38,427 bases of DNA from Leucobacter chromiireducens (lineage in GTDB: Bacteria > Actinomycetota > Actinomycetes > Actinomycetales > Microbacteriaceae): contig NZ_RPDI01000026.1 of NCBI RefSeq assembly GCF_003917135.1, forward strand, positions 1 through 38,427. The letters run 5' to 3'. The notes under the pieces are model-generated. The model was not told the origin of the DNA, did not search any database, and saw only the letters and a list, made by a program, of their open reading frames with translations. A program made the translations under genes and the position numbers. Shown in pieces: positions 1-7,428 of this stretch. Within the stretch, counting starts at the first letter, position 1; the number at the start of each line of letters is the position of its first letter.

Positions 1-661
1 CTCGGTGCGTGCACCGGCCGCGGTGCTCGCAGCCTCCGCGCCAGCGCCGCGCCCCCGACGCCCGCGCGCGGCCGGCGCTGGCTCGCGCGTCGGCGCGTCG
101 ACGCCGGGCAGATCGTCGTAGCTCGCGAACTCGTCGCACGCGGCCTTCAGCGACTTCGCGGTCGAGCCGGCAACGCCGATGCCCACCACGTAGCGGCCCA
201 GCCGTCGCACGCGCTGCGCGAGCGGCACATAGTCCGAGTCGCCGGCGACGATGACCACGTGCGTGAGGTCGTCGAGCCGGAACATGTCTTCGACCGCGTC
301 GACGGCGAGCCGGATGTCGGCGCCGTTCTTCGCGTACGCCGCAGCGGGAAAGAGCTGCACGAGGTCGACCGCGCGCGCGACGAGCTGTGAGCGATACTCC
401 GCGTTCACGAACGCCGACCAGTCGGCGTATGCGCGGGTGAGCACGAGCGTGCCGAACGACGACGCGTAGTCGATGATCGCGCCGACGTTCACCGCGGCGG
501 CGCGCAGGCGCTCGGCGACGTCGGCTGCGGTGGGGTCCTCGCTGATCTTCTGCCGATCGCGCGCGAACGAGTTGCGCCCGTGCACGCGGTCGTACCAGGA
601 GAGCACGATGTTGTCGAAGTCGAGGTAGACCGCGACTCGGCCATTCAGAGTATCCGCCATG
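1..661 (-). CDS. NYN domain (LabA/DUF88-like) protein, partial at C-terminus
   Basis: The reading frame opens with ATG at 661 and runs leftward off the window edge after about 220 codons without a stop. The N-terminus reads MADTLNGRVAVYLDFDNIV, and further on there is VVIVAGDSDYVPLAQRVR. The DxDN strand and the later GDSDY loop are the acidic signatures of NYN domains, which are PIN-like predicted RNases. Family knowledge therefore suggests a metal-dependent nuclease acting on RNA; the substrate is unknown. After about residue 190 the protein becomes rich in Ala, Arg and Gly, like the linker before a C-terminal OST-HTH/LOTUS domain in long family members, but that part lies outside the window. 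No Shine-Dalgarno is obvious. CAAACT at 668-673, six bases before the ATG, could be a weak -10 of a leaderless transcript. The family call is firm; the biological role is not known. Confidence 0.85.
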
Positions 662-714
662 CGTCCAGTTTGGCAGGCGAGCCCGCTCCCCGAAACCACC
701 GGGCCGCGGAGCGC

Positions 715-754
715 AAAAAACGCCCGCCGCCCCGGGAGTCCGGGACGGCGGGCG
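715..754 (-). terminator. Rho-independent terminator of pnp
   Basis: Arms 721-735 and 740-754 form a 15-bp stem, with one G-U wobble in the leftward RNA, around a 4-nt loop. Six A residues at 715-720 give a U-tract on the minus-strand transcript. It lies 45 bp past the pnp stop. Confidence 0.93.
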
Positions 755-760
755 TCGCCT

Positions 761-790
761 GCGTGGCGAGACGCGTGCGCCTCGCCACGC
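761..790 (-). repeat. Extra 10-bp hairpin in the pnp 3' UTR
   Basis: GCGTGGCGAG at 761-770 is perfectly complementary to CTCGCCACGC at 781-790, with a 10-nt spacer that itself contains ACGCGT. It sits between the pnp stop codon and the U-tract terminator, so the mature 3' end would carry two stems in tandem. Confidence 0.6.
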
Positions 791-799
791 GCGGGAGGG

Positions 800-3067
800 T
801 TACTCCGCTGCGGGGGCCTCGGCCTCAGCTGCGGGAGCATCTGCCTCAGCAGCCTGCTCCTCGAGCACGGGCTCGAGCGAGAGCTTGCCGCGATCGTCGA
901 CCTTCGTGATCTTCACGAGGATCTTCTGGCCAACCGAGAGCACGTCGTCCACGCTCTCGATGCGCTTGCCGCCGGCGAGCTTGCGCACCTCGGAGATGTG
1001 CAGCAGGCCGTCCTTGCCGGGGAGCAGCGAGACGAACGCGCCGAAGGCAGCGTTCTTCACGACCGTGCCGAGGTACTGCTCGCCCACCTCGGGGTTCTGC
1101 GGGTTCGCGATCGCGTTGACCTGCGCGCGCGCAGCCTCTGCGGCCGGACCATCGGTCGCCCCGATGTAGACGGTGCCGTCGTCGTCGATCGAGATGTCAG
1201 CGCCGGTCTCGTCCTGGATGCCGTTGATCGTCTTGCCCTTCGGGCCGATCAGCTCGCCGATCTTGTCGACGGGGATGTTCACCGTGATGACGCGAGGCGC
1301 GGTGGGCGCCATCTCGTCGGGGGTGTCGATCGCCTGGTTCAGCACGCCGAGGATCGTGAGGCGAGCCTCGTGCGCCTGGGTCAGCGCGCCCTTCAGCACG
1401 TCGGCGGGGAGGCCGTCGAGCTTCGTGTCGAGCTGGATCGCGGTGATGAACTCGCTCGTGCCCGCGACCTTGAAGTCCATGTCGCCGAGGGCGTCCTCTG
1501 CACCAAGGATGTCGGTCAGCGCCGCGTAGCGGGTCTCACCATCGACCTGGTCGGAGACGAGACCCATCGCGATGCCGGCGACCGGCGCGCGCAGCGGCAC
1601 ACCGGCGTTGAGCAGCGACAGGGTCGACGCGCAGACCGAGCCCATGGACGTCGAGCCGTTGGAGCCGAGCGCCTCGGACACCTGGCGGATCGCGTACGGG
1701 AACTCCTCGCGGCTCGGCAGCACGGGCACGAGGGCGCGCTCGGCCAGGAAGCCGTGGCCGATCTCGCGACGCTTCGGCGAGCCGACGCGGCCGGTCTCAC
1801 CGGTCGAGTACGGCGGGAAGTTGTAGTGGTGCATGTAGCGCTTGCTCGTGACGGGCGACAGCGAGTCGATCTGCTGCTCCATCTTGAGCATGTTCAGCGT
1901 GGTGACGCCCATGATCTGGGTCTCGCCGCGCTGGAAGATCGCGGAGCCGTGCACGCGCGGGATGACCTGCACCTCGGCGTCGAGCGCGCGGATGTCGCTC
2001 GTGCCACGCCCGTCCATGCGGATCCCCTCGGAGAGCACGCGGCTGCGCACGATGTCCTTGGTGACCGACTTGTACGCGGCCGAGACCTCGGCGTTGGCGG
2101 ACTCGGGGAGCTCCCCGGCGTCGACCTTCGCTGCGATCTGCTCCTTCACGCGCGCCTTGAGCGCGTCGTCGGCGTCCTGGCGCTCGAGCTTGTCGGCGAT
2201 CTGGTAGATCGGCGCGAGCTCCTCGCGTGCGAGGGCGTCGACGGCGGCGAGGACCTCGTCGGAGTACGGCAGGAAGACGGGGTAGTCCGCGACCTCCTTG
2301 GCCGACTGTGCCGCGAGCTCGGACTGCGCCTTGCAGAGCTGCGCGATGAACGGCTTCGCCGCGTCGAGACCAGCGGCAACCACTGCCTCGTTGGGCTTCG
2401 TCGCGCCGCCGCGGATGAGCTCCCAGCTGTGCTCGGTGGCCTCAGCCTCGACCATCATGATGGCGACGTCTTCCGCACCGTTCTTGTCGGTGACCACGCG
2501 GCCGGCAACGACGATGTCGAAGACGGCCTCCTTCAGCTGCTCGACGTTCGGGAACGCGACCCACTGGTCACCGATGAGCGCGAGGCGCACGCCGGCGATG
2601 GGGCCCGAGAAGGGCAGACCCGAGATCTGCGTCGACGCGGAAGCCGCGTTGATCGCGAGGGCGTCGTAGAACTCGCCGGGCGCGATCGAGAGGACGGTGA
2701 TGACCACCTGGACCTCGTTGCGCAGGCCGCTCACGAAGGAGGGGCGCAGCGGGCGGTCGATGAGGCGGCAGACGAGGATCGCCTCGGTCGAGGGGCGGCC
2801 CTCGCGACGGAAGAACGAGCCGGGGATCTTGCCCGCGGCGTACGAGCGCTCTTCAACGTCGATGGTCAGGGGGAAGAAGTCGAAGTGATCCTTCGGCTGC
2901 TTCGATGCGCTCGTAGCGGAGAGGAGCATGGTCTCCTCGTCCAGGTACGCGGCAACCGCGCCCTGCGCCTGCTGCGCGAGTCGGCCGGTCTCGAAGCGGA
3001 TCGTGCGCTTTCCGAACTTGCCGTTGTCGAGGACTGCCTCGGCGAACTTGATTTCGGGACCCTCCAC
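800..3067 (-). CDS. pnp: Polyribonucleotide nucleotidyltransferase (PNPase)
   Basis: This is a 755-residue 3'-5' phosphorolytic exoribonuclease that degrades mRNA and can add 3' tails. Domain order is RNase PH-like 1 (about 15-145), helical linker, RNase PH-like 2 (about 335-530, with the segment [20 protein letters not shown]), KH (591-660, GxxG loop GPKG at 608-611) and S1 (661-720, [14 protein letters not shown]). An acidic Ala/Glu tail follows, as is common in actinobacterial PNPases. I chose the GTG at 3067 because AAAGGAG lies five bases upstream and family similarity starts there; the frame stays open a further 92 codons with no homology. Unlike the usual arrangement, rpsO is not directly upstream; the neighbouring gene is a divergent small membrane protein. 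A hairpin in the leader at 3228-3249 may matter for control. Confidence 0.97.
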   Translation of the reverse strand: MEGPEIKFAEAVLDNGKFGKRTIRFETGRLAQQAQGAVAAYLDEETMLLSATSASKQPKDHFDFFPLTIDVEERSYAAGKIPGSFFRREGRPSTEAILVCRLIDRPLRPSFVSGLRNEVQVVITVLSIAPGEFYDALAINAASASTQISGLPFSGPIAGVRLALIGDQWVAFPNVEQLKEAVFDIVVAGRVVTDKNGAEDVAIMMVEAEATEHSWELIRGGATKPNEAVVAAGLDAAKPFIAQLCKAQSELAAQSAKEVADYPVFLPYSDEVLAAVDALAREELAPIYQIADKLERQDADDALKARVKEQIAAKVDAGELPESANAEVSAAYKSVTKDIVRSRVLSEGIRMDGRGTSDIRALDAEVQVIPRVHGSAIFQRGETQIMGVTTLNMLKMEQQIDSLSPVTSKRYMHHYNFPPYSTGETGRVGSPKRREIGHGFLAERALVPVLPSREEFPYAIRQVSEALGSNGSTSMGSVCASTLSLLNAGVPLRAPVAGIAMGLVSDQVDGETRYAALTDILGAEDALGDMDFKVAGTSEFITAIQLDTKLDGLPADVLKGALTQAHEARLTILGVLNQAIDTPDEMAPTAPRVITVNIPVDKIGELIGPKGKTINGIQDETGADISIDDDGTVYIGATDGPAAEAARAQVNAIANPQNPEVGEQYLGTVVKNAAFGAFVSLLPGKDGLLHISEVRKLAGGKRIESVDDVLSVGQKILVKITKVDDRGKLSLEPVLEEQAAEADAPAAEAEAPAAE

Positions 3068-3227
3068 GGGCTCTCCTTTGTTTGGGGTGGGCACGCGGCA
3101 ACCGCTCGCTGACGCCGGGGCGTTCGCGAGTGCTGATCGACAGTGGAGGGCCACCCCCGGCTCCCCGGGAACGGGGCGGGAGGGATCCACCACCGAAGAC
3201 CAGCCACCGTGTGCTCGGTTCATCGTT

Positions 3228-3249
3228 GATGCGGGCAGACGCCCGCATC
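3228..3249 (-). repeat. Hairpin in the pnp leader, possibly at the transcript 5' end
   Basis: GATGCGGGC (3228-3236) and GCCCGCATC (3241-3249) form a perfect 9-bp stem with a 4-nt loop. On the minus strand TATCCT (3254-3259) lies just upstream as a possible -10, which would start the pnp transcript at or next to the stem, about 180 nt before the GTG. No good -35 is seen. The rest of the 280-bp gap 3068-3347 shows nothing else beyond a possible rightward -10, TAGACT at 3302-3307. Confidence 0.5.
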
Positions 3250-3347
3250 CCCCAGGATAGCACCGCGGCCCTCTGGGGCGGGTGAAAACCCTGGTGGCGC
3301 ATAGACTACTGAGCGCAGCCCCGCTGCACGGAACGGAGCACACGCTG

Positions 3348-3704
3348 ATGCCAGCAGATCAGGATCCCGCGATCCGGATGCGGGCTCGCCGCGACACCGC
3401 GATCATCCTGTCCCCGCTCGGCCTCGGCGTGCTCCTGAACGCGATCGTACGCCCGTGGCTCGCGACGCTCATCGAGGCCGAGGAGATCCGCCGCGGCGCG
3501 TCGGTGCGGGGCTCTGATCGGTGGTGGGTGCCGACTCACCAGTCCGCGGCGGAGCACCCGGCGATCTCCTGGTTCCTGAGCGTCAGCGACGGCGCGCTCG
3601 CCGGCGCACTGCTGCTGAGCTGCGGCGTCATCGCGCTCGCGATGTACGCGCGGCGGCGGGCCGAGCGGCGCCGGGCCGAGCGGCGCCGCGCGACTACGCC
3701 CTGA
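3348..3704 (+). CDS. Small membrane protein, unknown function
   Basis: I do not recognise this 118-residue protein. The ATG at 3348 is chosen because GGAG lies nine bases upstream; the frame is open from an ATG at 3282, but the extra residues look non-coding. Two hydrophobic stretches are visible, at about residues 19-37 ([18 protein letters not shown]) and 82-104 ([20 protein letters not shown]). The C-terminus is a basic tail containing AERRR twice, so both ends may face the cytoplasm. Between the segments is a soluble loop with two adjacent Trp. The gene converges with efeB and the two coding sequences overlap by 11 bp at their 3' ends, with no terminator between them. It is divergent from pnp, so it may share that promoter region. 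Function is open. Confidence 0.7.
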   Translation: MPADQDPAIRMRARRDTAIILSPLGLGVLLNAIVRPWLATLIEAEEIRRGASVRGSDRWWVPTHQSAAEHPAISWFLSVSDGALAGALLLSCGVIALAMYARRRAERRRAERRRATTP

Positions 3705-4980
3705 AGAGGGCCTCGCCGACGTACTCCCCCGGTCGGATCCCGCCCGGGACGGCCCACAGGCCAGAGCCGACGTGGCGCAGGTACTCGTTCATCGAATCGC
3801 TCTTGAGATTCCGCTGCACGCGCACGAACGTCTCCGGCGTGCGCTGGTAGCTGATGAAGAAGAGCCCGGCGCCCAGCTGCCCGAGCGGGTTCGAACCGTC
3901 GACGTAGTTGTAGCCGCGGCGCAGCATCCGCGCCCCGCCGTTCTGCTCGGGGTGCGCGAGCCGCACGTGCGCGTCGACCGCGATCGCCGGACCACCCTCC
4001 GAGGACTGCGCCGCGAAGTTGGGGGCGTCGAACTCGGCGCCGCCGGACAGCGGCCCGCCTTCCCCCTTGGTGCGGCCGACGATGCGCTCCTGCTCGGCGA
4101 GCGACGCCCGATCCCACGTCTCGATCGTCATCGCGATCTTCCGCGCGACGAGGTAGCTGCCGCCGCGCAGCCACGCCTGCTCGTGGTCCTGCGGCGCCCA
4201 GATGTGCTCGGCGAGCGCGTCGGTCTCCTCGGCCATGACGTTCGCCGTGCCGTCCTTGAAGCCGAACAGGTTCCTAGGCGTGTCCTGGTTGAGCGAGGTG
4301 GACGAGGTGCGCCCGAAGCCGAGCTGGCTCCACAGGATGCGCGCCTTGCCCATGGCGATGCGACTCAGATTACGGATCGCGTGCACCGCAACCTGCGGGT
4401 CGTCGGCGCACGCCTGCACGCAGAGGTCGCCGCCCGTTGTCGCGGGATCGAGCAGGTCGAACGCGAACGACGGGAGCTCCGCGAACTCCGCGGGGCGGCG
4501 CTCCGCGATCCCGAAGCGATCCTTCCCATCCGCGTTCTCGAAGAGCGAGGCACCGAAGCCGAAGGTGAGGGTCAGCCCTGCTGCGCCGAGGCCGAGCGCC
4601 TCGCCCGTGTCCTCCGGCGGCGCGAGCGGCGGGCCGTCGACGGCGCCGTGCTCGCCGACGTCCTCGCCGCGGGTGAGTCGCTCGGCGGCAGCGGTCCAGT
4701 CGCGCAGGAGCTCGATGAGCCCCTCGCGGTCGACGCCTCGGAGCAGCTCGAAGCTCGCAAAGTGGAGGCGATCCTGCGCTGGGGTCACGATCCCGGCCTG
4801 GTGCGCGCCGTGGAACGGAATGACCCGATCACCTGACCCGGCCCCGCCGCCAGGCACCGCGCCGCCCGCGGCGTGCGCGAGGGCAGCACCGCTCGCACCG
4901 CCGACCGCGAGGCCGGCGGTGCCAGCGCCGAGGAGGCCGAGGAGGCCGCGACGGCTGAGACGACGCTCGCTACTCGGCAC
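3694..4980 (-). CDS. efeB: EfeB, Tat-exported DyP-type heme peroxidase / deferrochelatase
   Basis: This 428-residue periplasmic or extracytoplasmic peroxidase is the third component of the EfeUOB iron importer. The N-terminus carries a twin-arginine signal (RLSRRGLLGLLG) followed by a Gly/Ala-rich hydrophobic stretch and an Ala-containing cleavage region near residue 38. The DyP hallmark GFKDGTAN is at 240-247, and the likely proximal heme ligand is His338 in DAHVRLAHP. In this family the enzyme oxidises Fe(II) and/or releases iron from heme; which applies here cannot be told from sequence. The GTG start at 4980 lies inside efeO, giving an 11-bp overlap and suggesting translational coupling; a GGGG run precedes it. 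Length and context are normal for EfeB. Confidence 0.95.
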   Translation of the reverse strand: MPSSERRLSRRGLLGLLGAGTAGLAVGGASGAALAHAAGGAVPGGGAGSGDRVIPFHGAHQAGIVTPAQDRLHFASFELLRGVDREGLIELLRDWTAAAERLTRGEDVGEHGAVDGPPLAPPEDTGEALGLGAAGLTLTFGFGASLFENADGKDRFGIAERRPAEFAELPSFAFDLLDPATTGGDLCVQACADDPQVAVHAIRNLSRIAMGKARILWSQLGFGRTSSTSLNQDTPRNLFGFKDGTANVMAEETDALAEHIWAPQDHEQAWLRGGSYLVARKIAMTIETWDRASLAEQERIVGRTKGEGGPLSGGAEFDAPNFAAQSSEGGPAIAVDAHVRLAHPEQNGGARMLRRGYNYVDGSNPLGQLGAGLFFISYQRTPETFVRVQRNLKSDSMNEYLRHVGSGLWAVPGGIRPGEYVGEALFRA

Positions 4981-6184
4981 TGATCCCCAGCACCGTGTGG
5001 GTGAGGCGCGACATCGGCTCGCTCAGGGCGTTCAGCTGCGCGCCGAGCTCGCCACGTGCGCTCTGATCAACGGTCGAGTAGTCGACGAAACCGGCCTCGT
5101 AGTCGCCGTAGGTGGCGAGCAGCTCGAGCATGCCGGCGAACTGTGCGTCGAGCGTCTCGGTGAGCTCGGCGCCCTCCTCGCCCTTCGCCGCGGCGATGTC
5201 GCGCACGGCCTCGTAGGCGACCTGCGCGCCTTCGACGTTAGCGCGGAAGTCGTACAGATCGGTGTGCGCGAACTCGTTCTCCTCGCCGGGCAGCTTGCCG
5301 TCGGGCGCCGCGATCTCGTCGAGCAGGCCGATCGCGCCGTTCGTGATGTCGCTGAGCGTCAGCGAGAAGTCGTCGGAGTGCACGAGGTCGTAGAGCGAGG
5401 TGATGTCGGTGACGAGCTTGTCGCCGAGCTCCGCGCGCTCCTCTGGCGTGAGCGCCGTGAGCGTCTCGTCCGGGTAGTTCTGCTTCGCCGCGTCGAGCCA
5501 GAGGTCCATCTCGATGCGGTGGAAGCCGGTGAAGGGCAGGCCTTCGGCCTCGGCGCCCGGCTTGCGGTAGTCGATCGCCGGGTCGAGGTCGCCGAACTGC
5601 TCAGCGGTGGGCTCGATCCGCTCGTAGCTGACGCGTGCGAGGGGGAAGAGGCGGCGCGCCTCGTCGTCGTCGCCCGCGGCGTACGCGTCGACGAACTCCT
5701 GCACCTGGGGCACGAGCTCCGCGGCCTGGCTCTTCACGTACGCGGTGTAGCTCGTCACCGCGGCGTCCTCCGCGGCCTGATCGTCGGCGCTCGCCGCGAC
5801 CGTCTCACCGGTCACGGTGAACTTCGTCTTGCCGATGCCAGCGCCGACCATGCCCGGCTTGCACACGGTGTAGTAGGTGCCAGGCTGGGCGACGAGGGTG
5901 AGGTCGCGGCTCGCGCCCGGCGCGATGTTCTCGACCTCGCCGACGATGGAGAGCTCGTTCTCGGCGAGCACGTAGAACTCGGTGACCTGGTCGCCGGAGT
6001 TCGTCACCGCGAAGCTGATGGGGCCGCTGGCCGCCGTGTCCGCGCTGACCGCGCAGGCGTCGGCCGACGAGTCGACGGTCAGCGCGGCTGCCGTGCCGGT
6101 GCCGGCGTTCGGCACGCAGCCGGTGAGCGTGAGCGCGCCGGCCGCGACCAGGGCGGCGATGGAGAGGGTGGATCGGGTCTGCAC
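4970..6184 (-). CDS. efeO: EfeO, iron uptake lipoprotein (cupredoxin plus M75 domain)
   Basis: This is the extracytoplasmic iron-binding subunit of EfeUOB, 404 residues. The first 22 residues form a lipoprotein signal ending in the lipobox LTGC, so Cys23 would be lipidated. An EfeO-type cupredoxin domain follows (about 35-128), then a helical M75/imelysin-like domain that contains HxxE as HRIE (222-225), a proposed metal site of the family. The start is GTG at 6184, five bases after AGGAG; that ribosome site overlaps the efeU stop, so the two genes are only eight bases apart. Family knowledge says EfeO delivers iron to the EfeU permease. All expected features are intact. Confidence 0.95.
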   Translation of the reverse strand: MQTRSTLSIAALVAAGALTLTGCVPNAGTGTAAALTVDSSADACAVSADTAASGPISFAVTNSGDQVTEFYVLAENELSIVGEVENIAPGASRDLTLVAQPGTYYTVCKPGMVGAGIGKTKFTVTGETVAASADDQAAEDAAVTSYTAYVKSQAAELVPQVQEFVDAYAAGDDDEARRLFPLARVSYERIEPTAEQFGDLDPAIDYRKPGAEAEGLPFTGFHRIEMDLWLDAAKQNYPDETLTALTPEERAELGDKLVTDITSLYDLVHSDDFSLTLSDITNGAIGLLDEIAAPDGKLPGEENEFAHTDLYDFRANVEGAQVAYEAVRDIAAAKGEEGAELTETLDAQFAGMLELLATYGDYEAGFVDYSTVDQSARGELGAQLNALSEPMSRLTHTVLGISAE

Positions 6185-6192
6185 AGTGACTC

Positions 6193-7107
6193 CTAGTGTG
6201 TGGGTGCGGGGTGCGGAATGGAGGGCGTCGTCGCTGCCGGCCGGGTGGCGGGCCGCAGCGCGCGACGCAGGAAGATCGTGAGCGTGGGGATCAGGTAGGC
6301 GACGTACGCGAGCAGTTCGAGCTTCGTCATCTCGGGCGTGAAGCCGATCGTGCCCTTCAGGAGGCTGCCGAGCAGCCCGTCCGGGGCGATGATGTGCGGG
6401 ATCCGGAACGCCCAGGCCGACTCGCCGTACCAGGACTGCACGAACGCGCTCGCGCCCTCCGGGGCCATCGCGAACGGTCCGGGCAGCACGGCCGCTTCCT
6501 GCAGGTCGTGGATCGCGTATGCGACGACGCCGGCGGCAAACACGATGAGGAGCGCGCCGGTCCAGGTGAAGAACTTCGCGAGGTTGACGCGCAGCATGCC
6601 GCGGTAGATCAGCCAGCCGAGCGCGCAGGCGAGCAGGATCCCCGCGACCGCCGCGGTGAGGCCGAGGAGCGGGCTCTCCCCCGCGGAGCGGGTGGTCGCC
6701 CAGATGAAGAGCGCGGTCTCGAGCCCCTCGCGGCCGACCGAGAGGAAGCCGACGGCAACGATGCCCCAGCCGGAGCCGGCGATCGCGGCGCCCAGCTGGC
6801 CCTCGAGCTCCGAGCGCATCGTGCGCGCCGTGCGGAGCATCCAGAACACCATCCAGGTGACGAGGCCGACGGCGAGGAGGGAGAGCGAGCCGCCGATGAT
6901 CTCCTGCGCCTGGAAGGAGAGCCCGTACGCGCCGAAGGTCAGGACCGCGCCGGTGATGAGCGAGGCGAGCACCGCGAGGCCGACGCCGAACCAGATGCGG
7001 CGCGCCACATCGGGGCGGCCAATCCGCTGCACGTACGCCAGGAGGATACCGACGACGAGCGCGGCCTCCAGCCCCTCGCGCAGGCCGATCAGGAAGGTTC
7101 CAAGCAT
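6193..7107 (-). CDS. efeU: EfeU, FTR1-family iron permease
   Basis: This 304-residue polytopic membrane protein carries both REGLE motifs of the FTR1/EfeU family, at residues 10-14 (LREGLEAAL) and 126-130 (GREGLETAL). These glutamates are the iron-translocation sites. About seven hydrophobic segments are visible, consistent with the family. The ATG at 7107 follows AGAGG by six bases. It is the first gene of efeUOB, and the region upstream holds a promoter and a DtxR-like box, so iron repression is expected. The C-terminal tail is rich in Pro and Thr and is not conserved. Confidence 0.95.
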   Translation of the reverse strand: MLGTFLIGLREGLEAALVVGILLAYVQRIGRPDVARRIWFGVGLAVLASLITGAVLTFGAYGLSFQAQEIIGGSLSLLAVGLVTWMVFWMLRTARTMRSELEGQLGAAIAGSGWGIVAVGFLSVGREGLETALFIWATTRSAGESPLLGLTAAVAGILLACALGWLIYRGMLRVNLAKFFTWTGALLIVFAAGVVAYAIHDLQEAAVLPGPFAMAPEGASAFVQSWYGESAWAFRIPHIIAPDGLLGSLLKGTIGFTPEMTKLELLAYVAYLIPTLTIFLRRALRPATRPAATTPSIPHPAPTH

Positions 7108-7167
7108 GTACTGCCTCTTCGGGGACGGGCCGGCGCGCGGGAGGCGAATCGACCTGATGTGATGTTG

Positions 7168-7183
7168 GTAAGGCGTGCCTTAC
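7168..7183. promoter_or_regulatory. Candidate DtxR/IdeR-type iron box before efeU
   Basis: GTAAGGCGTGCCTTAC is a perfect 7-2-7 palindrome. Aligned to the 19-bp DtxR-type consensus it matches about 12 positions. It lies just downstream of the predicted efeU start point (about 7192), where a bound repressor would block transcription. Spacing between the TAAGG half-sites is shorter than in the classical box, so another metal regulator is possible. Confidence 0.6.
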
Positions 7184-7198
7184 TTTCGGGACTCGCTT

Positions 7199-7228
7199 AC
7201 AGTACTCCCCCGGCCCCCGGATCGACAA
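7199..7228 (-). promoter_or_regulatory. Predicted efeUOB promoter
   Basis: On the minus strand, TTGTCG (7223-7228) and TACTGT (7199-7204) are separated by 18 bp, giving a start near 7192 and a leader of about 85 nt before efeU. Confidence 0.5.
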
Positions 7229-7238
7229 GTCGGCGCAC

Positions 7239-7278
7239 AAAAAAGCTGAGACCCCCTGCGTGGGCAGGGGGTCTCAGC
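7239..7278 (-). terminator. Rho-independent terminator of serA
   Basis: Arms 7245-7259 and 7264-7278 form a perfect 15-bp stem with a 4-nt loop. Six A residues at 7239-7244 give the U-tract on the leftward transcript. It separates serA from the efeUOB promoter. Confidence 0.94.
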
Positions 7279-7321
7279 GTCTTTCGGGAGGTGCCCGGAG
7301 CGGGGCAAACCCTCACTTAGT

Positions 7322-7366
7322 GCGAGGTTGATCCGTTCCGGGCTTCCCGTTCCGGATCAAACTCGC
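7322..7366. repeat. Imperfect inverted repeat with an internal direct repeat, downstream of serA
   Basis: GCGAGGTTGATCCG (7322-7335) and CGGATCAAACTCGC (7353-7366) pair over 14 bp with one mismatch. CCGTTCCGG occurs twice in direct orientation at 7334-7342 and 7347-7355. The element lies between the serA stop and the terminator and is not needed for termination. The remainder of the 7108-7428 gene-free stretch holds the terminator, promoter and iron box listed separately. Confidence 0.6.
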
Positions 7367-7428
7367 TCCAAACCCCTGCGGAGGAGCGGGGGCGGGGCGG
7401 GGAATCCAGGGGCGGGCAGCCCGGGCTC

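Noticed and set aside
659-3112. 817-codon open frame on the plus strand opposite pnp
   Set aside because: It mirrors pnp codon by codon, as expected at very high G+C, has no homology-like motifs and no ribosome site. Similar long antisense frames over hrpB (11115-13706), ilvB (16946-18697), ilvD (19362-20735) and hutH (30551-32497) are rejected for the same reason.
7168-7183. Fur box before efeU
   Set aside because: The sequence lacks the AT-rich GATAAT pattern of Fur sites; the GC-rich palindrome fits DtxR-type sites better.
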